64,000 nt of DNA from DATARR01 sp034666985 (GTDB lineage: Bacteria > Acidobacteriota > Thermoanaerobaculia > Multivoradales > UBA5704). The position numbers and the translations under genes were made by a program. Within the stretch, counting starts at the first letter, position 1. Each line of letters starts with the position of its first letter. Below, piece by piece: positions 45,201 through 52,882 of this stretch. The stretch is taken from the NCBI GenBank assembly GCA_034666985.1, contig JAXDKS010000022.1:186001-250000 (forward strand), given 5' to 3'. The notes under the pieces were generated by a model, which worked only from the letters and a program-made list of their open reading frames with translations, searched no databases and was not told where the DNA came from.

Positions 45201-45317
45201 TCTGTCCTGCGGGGGGCGCGCTCGTCGCGTCCCCCCTCTTTTTCTTTCCTCTTTCCCCCCTGAGATCGAGCCCTCGACCGGGACAACGGCCTGTCGTACG
45301 CGGAGGAGGGGCCTCCG

Positions 45318-45632
45318 GCGTACCGGTCCACCGGCCCATTGCACCGGTACATCGCTTCGTTGTACTGGGTCAGCGGGACGTTGCACCGGGACATCCGTCT
45401 GTTGTACCGGTACGTCGCCCCGTTGTACCGGGTCAGCGGCTCGTTGCACCAGTACATCGGGACGTTGTACCGGGTCAGTGACCCGCTGCACCGGGACATC
45501 GGTTCGTTGTACCGGTACATCGGGACCTTGTACCGGGTCAACGAGACGTTGCACTGGGACATTGAGGCGTTGTACCGGGACAGCGACCCGTTGCACCGGT
45601 CCATCCGGCTGCTGTACCGGCCGAGGACGGCA
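45318..45632. repeat. 21-bp repeat array 2 (about 15 units, no indels)
   Basis: Thirteen clear units run from 45339 to 45611, each exactly 21 bp, with a partial or degenerate unit at either side. Units begin TTGTACCGG or TTGCACCGG; third-base-like variation is spread over the unit. All three forward frames, and reverse frames, are largely open and encode heptapeptide repeats (forward: LYRYIGT, LYRVSDP, LHRDIGS). No ATG or ribosome site is seen. 21 bp equals two helical turns, so the units lie on one DNA face. Confidence 0.92.
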
Positions 45633-45634
45633 TG

Positions 45635-45662
45635 AAAAAAGGCAGGGCCGCTGAGCCCTGCC
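45635..45662 (-). terminator. Intrinsic terminator after tRNA-fMet
   Basis: GGCAGGGC and GCCCTGCC form an 8-bp stem with a six-base loop; on the minus strand it is followed by six T residues, 30 bp past the tRNA 3' end. Confidence 0.85.
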
Positions 45663-45692
45663 TCTTGAACGCCCTGGGGGCGGATGTGTCGA

Positions 45693-45769
<77 letters not shown>

Positions 45770-46262
45770 TCAGTCCTTCGCGCCGCCTCTTCTTCAGAAG
45801 GCGGACGGTCATAATCCCACAAGACGGGGGCGGTGTCAAACAGGCTCAGGGCGCCCCCGCCCGCCCTCACCCCCTACCCCCTCTCCCGACCACCCCGTCC
45901 CCCTCCCCGGGAGAGGGGAACGTAGCTGAGCGGTCTTGCCGTAGGGTGCGCTGTGCGCACCACGACCGTTGATGGTGCGCACAGCGCACCCTACGGGGAT
46001 CTTGCTTTTCTCCCTCTTCTCCCGGCGGACGGGGGGGAGGCTGGGAGAAGAGGGCGGGGGTGATGAGGGTCTTGGGTGGGGCGCTCTACGACGGTGACCA
46101 GCAGGATGGCCAGCGGCGCAATCGGTTCCGTTTTCCGGGCATCAGCCTTGCTTCAAAGCTCGCTTATGGGGGAATCCCTCTAGAAATGCTTGAGGCGGCG
46201 GGGTTTTACGGCTAACCTTTGCATCGGAGTGTAGAAGAAATACCTCGGTTCGGAGGGAGCGG
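45770..46262. other. Intergenic region with composite repeat
   Basis: Holds palindromic repeat copy 3 (separate entry), flanked on each side by CT-rich and GA-rich segments (about 45860-45920 and 46010-46065) that can pair, as in the nested element at 35 kb. The last 120 bp before eno have GGAGGGAGCGG as ribosome site; no clear -10. Confidence 0.6.
45941..45994. repeat. Palindromic intergenic repeat, copy 3
   Basis: Identical 21-bp arms at 45941-45961 and 45974-45994 with a 12-nt loop. Confidence 0.92.
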
Positions 46263-47573
46263 ATGTTTTCCATTGAAGAGATCGTCGCTCGCGAGATCCT
46301 CGACTCGCGAGGGAATCCGACCCTGGAGGTCGATTGCATTCTGGACGGCGGCGTCGGCGGTCGGGCCGCGGTGCCGTCGGGCGCCTCGACCGGTAGCCGC
46401 GAGGCGCTGGAGCTGCGGGACGGCGGCAAGCGCTATGGCGGCAAGGGAGTGCGCAAGGCCGTCGCCAACGTGCTGGACGAGATCGCCCCGCGGTTGCGCG
46501 GCATGGACGCCCGCGACCAGGCGCGCATCGACCGGGCGCTGATCGATCTGGACGGCACCCCGGGCAAGAGCCGGCTGGGCGCCAATGCTCTGCTCGGCGC
46601 CTCGCTGGCCGTGGCCCGCTCCGCGGCGGAAGCCAGCGGCCTTCCCCTCTACGCCTACGTCGGCGGACCCGCGGCCACCGTGCTACCGGTGCCATTGCTC
46701 AACGTGCTCAACGGCGGCGCCCACGCCGACAACTCGGTGGATATCCAGGAGTTCATGCTGGTGCCCATCGGCTTCGACTCCTTCGCCGAGGCGCTGCGGG
46801 CCGGCGTCGAGGTCTATCACACGCTCAAGGGCGTGCTGAAGGCCGCCGGCCTGGTCACCGCCGTGGGCGACGAGGGGGGCTTCGCTCCGAATCTCAAGAG
46901 CAATCGCGAGGCGCTGGACCTGCTGGTCCAAGGTATCGAGAAGGCCGGCTACGCTCCCGGCAAGCAGATCGCCCTGGCCCTCGACGTGGCCGCCAGCGAG
47001 CTGGTGGAGAAGAAAAAGGGTAAAGGGAAAGAGGGGACCCGCTACGCCCTGGCCGGCGAGGGACGCTCCGGGCTCGCCAGCTCGGACCTGATCGCCCTCT
47101 ATCGAGAATGGCTCGACGCCTATCCCCTGGTCTCCATCGAGGATGGCCTCGCCGAGGACGACCGCGAGGGGTGGAAGGAGCTCACGGCCGAGTTGGGGAG
47201 CCGCGTGCAGCTCGTGGGCGACGACCTGTTCGTCACCAATCCCGGCATCGTCGCCCAGGGGATCGCCGACGGCCTCGCCAACGCCCTGCTTGTCAAGGTC
47301 AACCAGATCGGCACCCTGACCGAGACGCTGGAGGCGGTGGAGATGGCCAAGACCCACTCCTATGCCAACATCCTAAGCCATCGCTCGGGGGAGACCGAGG
47401 ACACCACCATCGCCGATCTGGCCGTCGCCGTCCGCGCCGGCCAGATCAAGACAGGGGCGCCGTGCCGCAGCGACCGCGTCGCCAAGTACAACCGGCTGCT
47501 GCGGATCGAAGAGGAGCTGGAGGGCGTGGCCACCTATCCAGGAGCCAGGGCCTTCCCCCGTTGGACTCCGTGA
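46263..47573 (+). CDS. eno: Enolase
   Basis: 436 aa. Interconverts 2-phosphoglycerate and phosphoenolpyruvate; Mg-dependent. Signature sequences: AREILDSRGNPTLEVDC, VPSGASTGSREALELRDG, LLNVLNGGAHADNSVDIQEF, AVGDEGGFAPNL, SIEDGLAEDDREGW, LVGDDLFVTNP, LVKVNQIGTLTET and SHRSGETEDTTIADLAV. A Lys/Gly-rich insert (EKKKGKGKEGTRY) near residue 245 is unusual. Strong ribosome site GGAGGGAG. Stop overlaps ftsB by 4 bp (GTGA), the classic eno-ftsB arrangement. Confidence 0.98.
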   Translation: MFSIEEIVAREILDSRGNPTLEVDCILDGGVGGRAAVPSGASTGSREALELRDGGKRYGGKGVRKAVANVLDEIAPRLRGMDARDQARIDRALIDLDGTPGKSRLGANALLGASLAVARSAAEASGLPLYAYVGGPAATVLPVPLLNVLNGGAHADNSVDIQEFMLVPIGFDSFAEALRAGVEVYHTLKGVLKAAGLVTAVGDEGGFAPNLKSNREALDLLVQGIEKAGYAPGKQIALALDVAASELVEKKKGKGKEGTRYALAGEGRSGLASSDLIALYREWLDAYPLVSIEDGLAEDDREGWKELTAELGSRVQLVGDDLFVTNPGIVAQGIADGLANALLVKVNQIGTLTETLEAVEMAKTHSYANILSHRSGETEDTTIADLAVAVRAGQIKTGAPCRSDRVAKYNRLLRIEEELEGVATYPGARAFPRWTP

Positions 47574-48055
47574 CCCGGCCTGAAGCACCCGCCCGGAGCG
47601 ATGCGTTCCGCCCTGTCCTGGGGGCGGCCGTCGTCCTCGTCTTCGCGCTGCTCGCCATCGCGGCGCTGAAGAGCTATCGCGACCTGGCGTCGGCGCGGGC
47701 GCACGAGCATCAGCTCGAGACGCAGATCGCGCAGACCAAGACCCGTAGCGAGAAGCTGCGCCTGCGCATCGACCGCCTGCGCCACGACCCCGGCATGCTC
47801 GAGCGGCTGGCCCGCGAGGATCTGGGGATGGTGCATCCGAGGGACGTGGTCATCGAGTTGCCGGAAGAGGCCGGCGTGGCGCCGGGCCCTCGCCCTCCGG
47901 TCCAACCCCCGGCCCCCTCTCCCGCCCCTTCCCCTCCCCCCTCCCCGGGAGCGGGGGAGACTCTGCATGCCGTCACCCCAGAGGCGGGTTTGGTCGGTCC
48001 ACCGGCTCCTTCGCCGGCGGCCGTCCCCGTTTCCGGTCCCCCCGGGCGAGAGTGA
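47570..48055 (+). CDS. ftsB: Cell division protein FtsB/DivIC family
   Basis: 161 aa. Short cytoplasmic N-terminus, one membrane helix (AAVVLVFALLAIAALKSY, about residues 19-36), then a coiled coil (HEHQLETQIAQTKTRSEKL) and the family motif DPGMLERLAREDLGMVHP. Bridges FtsL and FtsQ in the divisome. An extra Pro/Ser-rich periplasmic tail of ~55 residues (PPAPSPAPSPPPSPG) is not usual; 83 bp of it overlap the 3' end of the convergent antiporter gene. Confidence 0.88.
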   Translation: MTRPEAPARSDAFRPVLGAAVVLVFALLAIAALKSYRDLASARAHEHQLETQIAQTKTRSEKLRLRIDRLRHDPGMLERLAREDLGMVHPRDVVIELPEEAGVAPGPRPPVQPPAPSPAPSPPPSPGAGETLHAVTPEAGLVGPPAPSPAAVPVSGPPGRE

Positions 48056-49358
48056 CCTTCAGAGCCGGCGGGGTGATCAGGGTGGTGACGACCACCATCA
48101 CCACCACCGCCGCGAAGACCTTGGGCGCGATCACCCGCTCGCCGTGCAGCAGGAGCTGAGCGCCGATCCCCGCGAAGATCAGGCCCACCTCGCCGCGCGG
48201 GATCATGCCCACCGCCACCGAGACGCGGTCCAGTCCCCGCTCCAGCACGCCGGCGGCGCAGATCAGCTTGCCGGCGATGGCGGCCAGCGACAGCAGGGCC
48301 GCGAAGCCCAGCACCTCCACGTGGCCGAAGGTCGAGAGGTCGACCCGCGCGCCCATCAGCACGAAGAACACGGGCACCAGGAAGCTCGCGATGGGCTGCA
48401 CCAGCTCCTCGATGGTGTGCTTGGTGCGCTCGCCCAGCTCGCGGTAGCGCACCGGGTCGAGGATCAGGCCGGCCGCGAAGGCACCCACGATGGCCGCGAG
48501 GCCGATGCGGTCCGCCAGCCAGGCGAGCAGGAAGCAGACGGCGAGCGACACGGCGATGAGGGTGCCGCGGACGTTCAGCAGGCCGGCCAGCCGGTAGATC
48601 CTGGGGACGATCCAGCCGCCCACGAGGATGGCGCCCACCAGGAAGAGCAGCGCCTTGGCGATGATCGCCAGCGTGTCGAGCGAGCTGAGGGTCCCCCCGC
48701 TCCCTCCGCTCCCTCCGATATTGGCGGCGCTGATGGTGCCCGCGACCACGGAGAGGATGACCAGGCCGAGCACGTCGTCGATCACCGCCGCGCCGAGGAT
48801 GATCTTCGCCTCGCGGGTGGCGACCTTCCCCAGGTCGCCCAGCACCCGCGCCGTGATGCCGACGCTGGTGGCGCAGAGGGTGGCGCCGATGAACACGTGG
48901 GTCAGGGTCTCCTGCTCCGGCAGCAGCCAGGCCGAGACTCCCCAGCCGAGGAAGAAGGGGACGATCACCCCCAGCACCGCCACCAGCAGGCTCGACCATC
49001 CCACCGACAGCATCTCCCGGACGTTCGACTCCAGCCCCACCTGGAAGAGGAGGAGGATGACGCCGAGTTGGGCCAGGATCTCGAGCCCCGGGTCCGTGGC
49101 CAGGAAGCGGAAGCCGCCCCAGCCCAGGAGCGACAGGTTGCCCAGTACGATGCCGAAGAGGAGCTCGCCCAGCACGGCCGGCTGGCCCAGGCGCTCGAAG
49201 AGCTCGCCCCCCAGCTTGGCCGCCGCGAGGATGATCACCAGCCCGAGGAGGACCGGCACCACCGGCCCGCCGTGGCCGCCCGGAGACCCCGGAGATGCAC
49301 CGGCGGCGGCCGCCGCCGGGAGAGCGGCGAAGAGCCCGAGCAGGGCAACCTTGCGCAT
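47973..49358 (-). CDS. Cation:proton antiporter, CPA2/KefB type
   Basis: 461 aa, about 13 membrane segments after a cleavable-looking N-terminus (LLGLFAALPAAAAAG). Family motifs: GQPAVLGELLFGIVLGN, LGVILLLFQVGLES, FIGATLCATSVGITARVL and GAAVIDDVLGLVILSVV, which carries the Asp pair of CPA antiporters. No TrkA-N domain, so the ion is probably Na+ or K+ without NAD gating. The ATG lies six bases after TAAGAT. Confidence 0.9.
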   Translation of the reverse strand: MRKVALLGLFAALPAAAAAGASPGSPGGHGGPVVPVLLGLVIILAAAKLGGELFERLGQPAVLGELLFGIVLGNLSLLGWGGFRFLATDPGLEILAQLGVILLLFQVGLESNVREMLSVGWSSLLVAVLGVIVPFFLGWGVSAWLLPEQETLTHVFIGATLCATSVGITARVLGDLGKVATREAKIILGAAVIDDVLGLVILSVVAGTISAANIGGSGGSGGTLSSLDTLAIIAKALLFLVGAILVGGWIVPRIYRLAGLLNVRGTLIAVSLAVCFLLAWLADRIGLAAIVGAFAAGLILDPVRYRELGERTKHTIEELVQPIASFLVPVFFVLMGARVDLSTFGHVEVLGFAALLSLAAIAGKLICAAGVLERGLDRVSVAVGMIPRGEVGLIFAGIGAQLLLHGERVIAPKVFAAVVVMVVVTTLITPPALKVTLARGDRKRGRPPAKEPVDRPNPPLG

Positions 49359-49364
49359 GCCCCC

Positions 49365-49370
49365 ATCTTA
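49365..49370 (-). promoter_or_regulatory. -10 box TAAGAT, leaderless arrangement
   Basis: GATAAGAT on the minus strand ends six bases before the antiporter ATG, with no separate ribosome site. Confidence 0.5.
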
Positions 49371-49401
49371 TCGCGGCCAAACTCATAGCGGCCAAACGGT
49401 G

Positions 49402-49431
49402 ACGCCCTGCCGAGGGGTCCCGGCAGGGCGT
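49402..49431 (-). terminator. Intrinsic terminator-like hairpin after the cold-shock gene
   Basis: ACGCCCTGCCG pairs with CGGCAGGGCGT around an 8-nt loop, 27 bp past the csp stop. The T run lies on the plus side, so efficiency on the minus strand is uncertain. Confidence 0.6.
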
Positions 49432-49457
49432 TTATCTTGTGAGCGGGCCGAAGCGGC

Positions 49458-49664
49458 TCAGGAGATTTTGACGACGTTCTTGGCCTGCAGGCCTTTCGGC
49501 CCCTCCACCACGTCGAAGGAGACCCGATCTCCTTCGCTCAGGGTGCGGAAGCCCTCGGCGATGATGGAGGCGTGATGGACGAAGACGTCCGCGCCCCGCT
49601 CCCGCACGATGAATCCGTACCCCTTGGCGTCGTTGAACCACTTCACCGTACCTTGTTCAGCCAT
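49458..49664 (-). CDS. Cold-shock protein, CspA family
   Basis: 68 aa, a single OB-fold cold-shock domain. MAEQGTVKWFNDAKGYGFIV contains RNP1 (KGYGFIV) and DVFVHHASI is RNP2. Binds single-stranded nucleic acids as an RNA chaperone. ATG 49664 follows GCAAGGAGC. A long upstream space (see next entry) could give the long leader typical of cold-inducible csp mRNAs. Confidence 0.96.
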   Translation of the reverse strand: MAEQGTVKWFNDAKGYGFIVRERGADVFVHHASIIAEGFRTLSEGDRVSFDVVEGPKGLQAKNVVKIS

Positions 49665-50109
49665 GCTCTTGCTCCTTGCAACAAAGAAACAGGTTTGTCG
49701 TTCGCCGCGCGAGGCGGCCTCCTCCGAGCCCCCGAAGGGGCGAAAAACCATCAAACGGGACCTCCAGGCTCTCCTCCTGGGCGTCGAAGCCGGCGCTCGG
49801 CGGTTTGCAAGGAGCTGCGCTCGATCGGTTCAGCGAGCGCGCTCGCTTCGACACTCAGGGCTCTAGGCTCTCTCGCGTCTCCCTTGGCCTGGCGGTCCTT
49901 ATATTACAAACGACTAAGATATATGCGCTTGAGCTGGTTGCTGCGGAGGGATACGGGCGGGGTGATCTCGTGAAGTGAAGCCGCTGTCCAACCTTTATTC
50001 TTATGCGCTGATTCGGAATTTGAGCGGACTATGGCACCTCCCTGGGGAAAAATCAAGAGGGAATCGCAGGAATCGCATCGCAACCGGAGCGTCCGGTAAG
50101 ATCGCCTCC
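49665..50109. other. Intergenic region between csp and yceH
   Basis: 445 bp, no gene. The csp-proximal 200 bp are GC-rich with pairing potential (GCGAGCGCGCTCGC near 49838). Around 49900-49925 the sequence is AT-rich (TATATT, TATATG), a candidate csp promoter region implying a ~250-nt leader. Confidence 0.4.
50097..50102 (+). promoter_or_regulatory. -10 box TAAGAT, leaderless arrangement
   Basis: GGTAAGAT ends seven bases before the yceH ATG with no ribosome site. Confidence 0.5.
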
Positions 50110-50772
50110 ATGTCGACGTCGACGCGCATCCCGAGGCAGCTCGATCCGATGGAGATCCGGGTCCTGGGCTCGCTGCTCGAGAAGGAGCAGACGAACCCGG
50201 AGACCGTCCCCATGACCATCAACGCCATCCTCCTGGCGTGCAACCAGAAGACCAACCGCGAGCCGGTGATGCAGCTCACCGAGGACCAGGTGGTCACCGC
50301 CCTCGACCGCATGCGGCAGGACGTCCTCGTCTGGCGCACCGAGGGGGCCCGCACCGAGCGCTGGCAGCAGAGCGTGGTGCGCCGCTGGGGGCTCGACCGG
50401 GCGGGCAAGGCCCTGATGACCCTGCTCCTCCTGCGCGGTCCCCAGACCCCGGGGGAGCTGCGCACCCGCAGCGAGCGCCTGCATCCCTTCGCCTCCCTGG
50501 AGGAGGTGGAGGACGCGCTGCGCCGCCTCGCCGGCATGGACGAGCCCCTGGTCAGGGAGCTGCCGCGCCGGCCGGGCCAGAAGGAGATCCGCTGGGTCCA
50601 CCTGGTGGGAGAGCTGGCTCCGGAGCCCGAGCCCCAGGAGGTCGCCGAGCCCCCGGAGGCGCTGCTCGCCACTCCCCGTCCTGGACTGTCCGCGCGGGTC
50701 GAGCGCCTGGAAGAGCTGGTGGAGAAGCTCGCCGGGGATCTGGAGGAACTGAAACGCCAACTCGGGATCTAG
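50110..50772 (+). CDS. yceH: YceH family protein (DUF480)
   Basis: 220 aa. Two winged-helix domains of the DUF480/YceH family: LDPMEIRVLGSLLEKEQTNP, INAILLACNQKTNREPVM, then LLLLRGPQTPGELRTRSERL and FASLEEVEDALRRLA. A C-terminal coiled coil (ARVERLEELVEKLAGDLEEL) follows a Pro-rich linker. Function undefined. Its stop codon touches palindromic repeat copy 4. Confidence 0.92.
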   Translation: MSTSTRIPRQLDPMEIRVLGSLLEKEQTNPETVPMTINAILLACNQKTNREPVMQLTEDQVVTALDRMRQDVLVWRTEGARTERWQQSVVRRWGLDRAGKALMTLLLLRGPQTPGELRTRSERLHPFASLEEVEDALRRLAGMDEPLVRELPRRPGQKEIRWVHLVGELAPEPEPQEVAEPPEALLATPRPGLSARVERLEELVEKLAGDLEELKRQLGI

Positions 50773-50825
50773 TAGGGTGCGCTGTGCGCACCGTGAACGT
50801 TGAGGGTGCGCACAGCGCACCCTAC
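50772..50825. repeat. Palindromic intergenic repeat, copy 4
   Basis: 21-bp arms 50772-50792 and 50805-50825 with a 12-nt loop, located between the convergent yceH and selD genes, where it could act as a two-way terminator hairpin. Confidence 0.92.
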
Positions 50826-50909
50826 ACGGATAACGCTCCTCGAAGAGCCCCCCTGGGACCGCTGGCGTCCCGCCGGCAACTTACTCCGCTTCTTCTTCTC
50901 TTCTTCTCC

Positions 50910-51962
50910 CTACATCACCTCGATCCGAGCCGGCCCGGACACCACCTCGCCGATCTCCGCCGCGCGATGCCCGCTGGCGATCAGAGCCTCCAGCAGAGCC
51001 GCCGCGTTCTCGGCAGGCGTCGAGAGCAGCAGTCCCCCCGAGGTCTGGGGATCGAAGAGCACCTCGCGCTGCAGCCGGTCGAGCCCGGCGCGGTCCTCGA
51101 AGATCCCGCGGACGTTGTCCTCGTTGGCCACCGTGCAGCCGGTGGTGACCCCCGCCTTCGCCAGCCGGTAGAAGTTGTCGTGGACGGGCAGCCGCTCGAA
51201 GACGAAGCGGATCGCCACGCCGGAGGCCTTGGCCATCCCCATCGCGTGGCCGGCGAGCGCGAAGCCGGTGACGTCCGTGGCGGCGTGCACCCCGTGCTCC
51301 AGGGCGAGGCGGCTCGCCACGTCGTTCAGGCGCTCCATCTCCCGCAGGGCCGGCTCCAGCCCCGCCTCGTCGATCTTGTCCGCCTTGAAGGCGTTGACGA
51401 GCACGCCCGTGCCCAGGGGCTTGGTGAGGATCAGGCGGTCCCCCGCCCGGGCGTCGGCGTTGGTGAGCAGCCGCTTGGGATCGGCCAGGCCGACCACCGA
51501 GAGGCCGTACTTGAGCTCCTCGTCCCGCACCGAGTGGCCGCCCAGCAGCACGGCGCCGGCCTGACCCAGGGCCTCGGCACCCCCCTGGAGGACGCCGCCC
51601 AGGGCTTCCGCCCCCTCCCCCTCCAGCTCCGGGAAGCAGCAGAGATTGAGGGCGAAGAGGGGACGCCCGCCCATGGCGTAGACGTCCGAGAGGGAGTTGG
51701 CCGCCGCCACCCGGCCGAAGCGGCGGGGGTCGTCGCACACCGGGGTGATGAAGTCGGCGGTGGCGACCAGGGCATGGCCGTCCAGGAGATAGACCCCGGC
51801 GTCGTCCGCCGTCTCCGGACCGACGAGGATCCTCTCATCTCCTCCGGCGAGCCGGACGAGCGGGGCGATCATCGTTGACAGGTCCCCCGGACCTATCTTG
51901 GCCGCTCAGCCGCCGGTCGTTGCGCAGGCGGTGAGGCGGAACTTGCGCCGGAACAGTGCCAT
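50910..51962 (-). CDS. selD: Selenide, water dikinase, itself a selenoprotein (in-frame UGA)
   Basis: 350 aa if the TGA at 51908-51906 is read as selenocysteine (residue 19). From ATG 51962 the frame reads ...TACATTGG-U-AAKIGPGDLST, then ATG 51872 and the rest of SelD. This is the family's active-site loop, normally G-C/U-x-x-K-I, with the essential Lys three residues after Sec. Further support: GPETADDAGVYLL, ADFITPVCDDP, AAANSLSDVYAMGG, DVTGFALAGHAMGM and FDPQTSGGLLLS. Makes selenophosphate from selenide and ATP. Starting at ATG 51872 would delete the catalytic loop. A SECIS-like hairpin follows the UGA. Confidence 0.93.
51877..51897 (-). promoter_or_regulatory. Bacterial SECIS-like hairpin in selD mRNA
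   Basis: On the minus strand GATAGGTCC and GGACCTGTC form a 9-bp stem (one G-U pair) with a GGG loop. The loop begins 18 nt after the UGA, within the 16-37 nt window known for bacterial SECIS elements, and is G-rich as SelB requires. Confidence 0.7.
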
Positions 51963-51981
51963 GACAGGTGGGACTCTGACA

Positions 51982-51987
51982 TAGAAT
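51982..51987 (+). promoter_or_regulatory. -10 box TAGAAT, leaderless arrangement
   Basis: ATAGAAT ends six bases before the SDR ATG. It also lies between the divergent selD and SDR start codons, which are only 31 bp apart. Confidence 0.55.
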
Positions 51988-51993
51988 TCGCGC

Positions 51994-52800
51994 ATGGCAA
52001 ACGAAAAGGGTGGACCGCGGCAGACGGCCCTGGTGACGGGAGCTTCGGGCGGCATCGGCCTCGAGCTGGCGCGGGTCTTCGCGGCCGGCGGCTACGACCT
52101 GGTGCTGACGGCGCGCAGCGGCGGCAAGCTGGAGGAGCTGGCGGGCGAGCTGCGGACCCGGCACGGGATCACGGCGCGGGTGATTGCCAAGGACCTCGCC
52201 CGGCCCGAGTCGCCCGAGGAGCTCGCCCGGGAGCTGGAGACGGCCGGCGTGACGGTGGACGTCCTGATCAACAACGCCGGCTTCGCCACCTTCGGCCCCT
52301 TCGTCACGGCCGACCTCCACGCCGAGCTCGAGGAGCTGCAGCTCAACGTCGTGACGCTGACCCACCTGACGAAGAAGCTCCTGCCCGCGATGGTCGCCCG
52401 GAGGAGAGGCGGCGTCCTCAACGTGGCCTCGACGGCGGCTTTCCAGCCCGGGCCGTTCATGGCGATCTACTACGCCACCAAGGCCTACGTGCTCTCCTTC
52501 TCCGAGGCACTGGCTGCGGAGCTGGAGGGCACGGGGGTGACGATCTCCGTCCTATGTCCGGGGCCGACCGCGACGGGGTTCACGGCCCGCGCCGGCCTGG
52601 AAGCCTCGGCGCTCTCCTCGGGCCCGTTGAAGGTGATGAACGCCGCGGAGGTCGCCCGGGCCGGTTACGAAGGATTCCGGGAGGGCAAGACGATCGTCAT
52701 CCCGGGCGCCATGAACAAGGTGGGGGCCCAGGCCGTCCGCTTCATGCCGCGGAGCTTCGCCACCCGCATCGTGAAGCGCATGCAGGAAAAGCGGCACTGA
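51994..52800 (+). CDS. SDR family NAD(P)-dependent oxidoreductase
   Basis: 268 aa classical short-chain dehydrogenase. TGASGGIGLELARVFAAGG is the cofactor loop, NNAGFATFGPF the structural motif, VASTAAFQPGPF supplies the catalytic Ser and YYATKAYVLSFSEAL the Tyr and Lys. The late MPRSFATRIVKRMQ is typical of the DltE/YqjQ-like subgroup. Substrate unknown. Divergent from selD. Confidence 0.93.
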   Translation: MANEKGGPRQTALVTGASGGIGLELARVFAAGGYDLVLTARSGGKLEELAGELRTRHGITARVIAKDLARPESPEELARELETAGVTVDVLINNAGFATFGPFVTADLHAELEELQLNVVTLTHLTKKLLPAMVARRRGGVLNVASTAAFQPGPFMAIYYATKAYVLSFSEALAAELEGTGVTISVLCPGPTATGFTARAGLEASALSSGPLKVMNAAEVARAGYEGFREGKTIVIPGAMNKVGAQAVRFMPRSFATRIVKRMQEKRH

Positions 52801-52832
52801 TTCCGGCGCTACTCCCGGCAAGACGGCTGCGC

Positions 52833-52838
52833 TAGACT
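52833..52838 (+). promoter_or_regulatory. -10 box TAGACT
   Basis: GCTAGACT, 44 bp before the aquaporin ATG, which has its own AAGGAGGGG ribosome site. Confidence 0.45.
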
Positions 52839-52882
52839 GTCGCCGCCAATTTCATCGACTGCCATCCGAAGGAGGGGCTTGC

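Noticed and set aside
44595..45596. 333-codon minus-strand frame across the repeat array and the 136-aa gene
   Set aside because: It is antisense to the 136-aa gene, which has a ribosome site and sensible composition; the frame stays open because of the 21-bp periodicity.
45318..45632. CRISPR array
   Set aside because: Units are contiguous with no spacers, and no cas genes are near.
51872..51872. ATG 51872 as the selD start
   Set aside because: It would remove the catalytic Sec/Lys loop that is plainly encoded just upstream.
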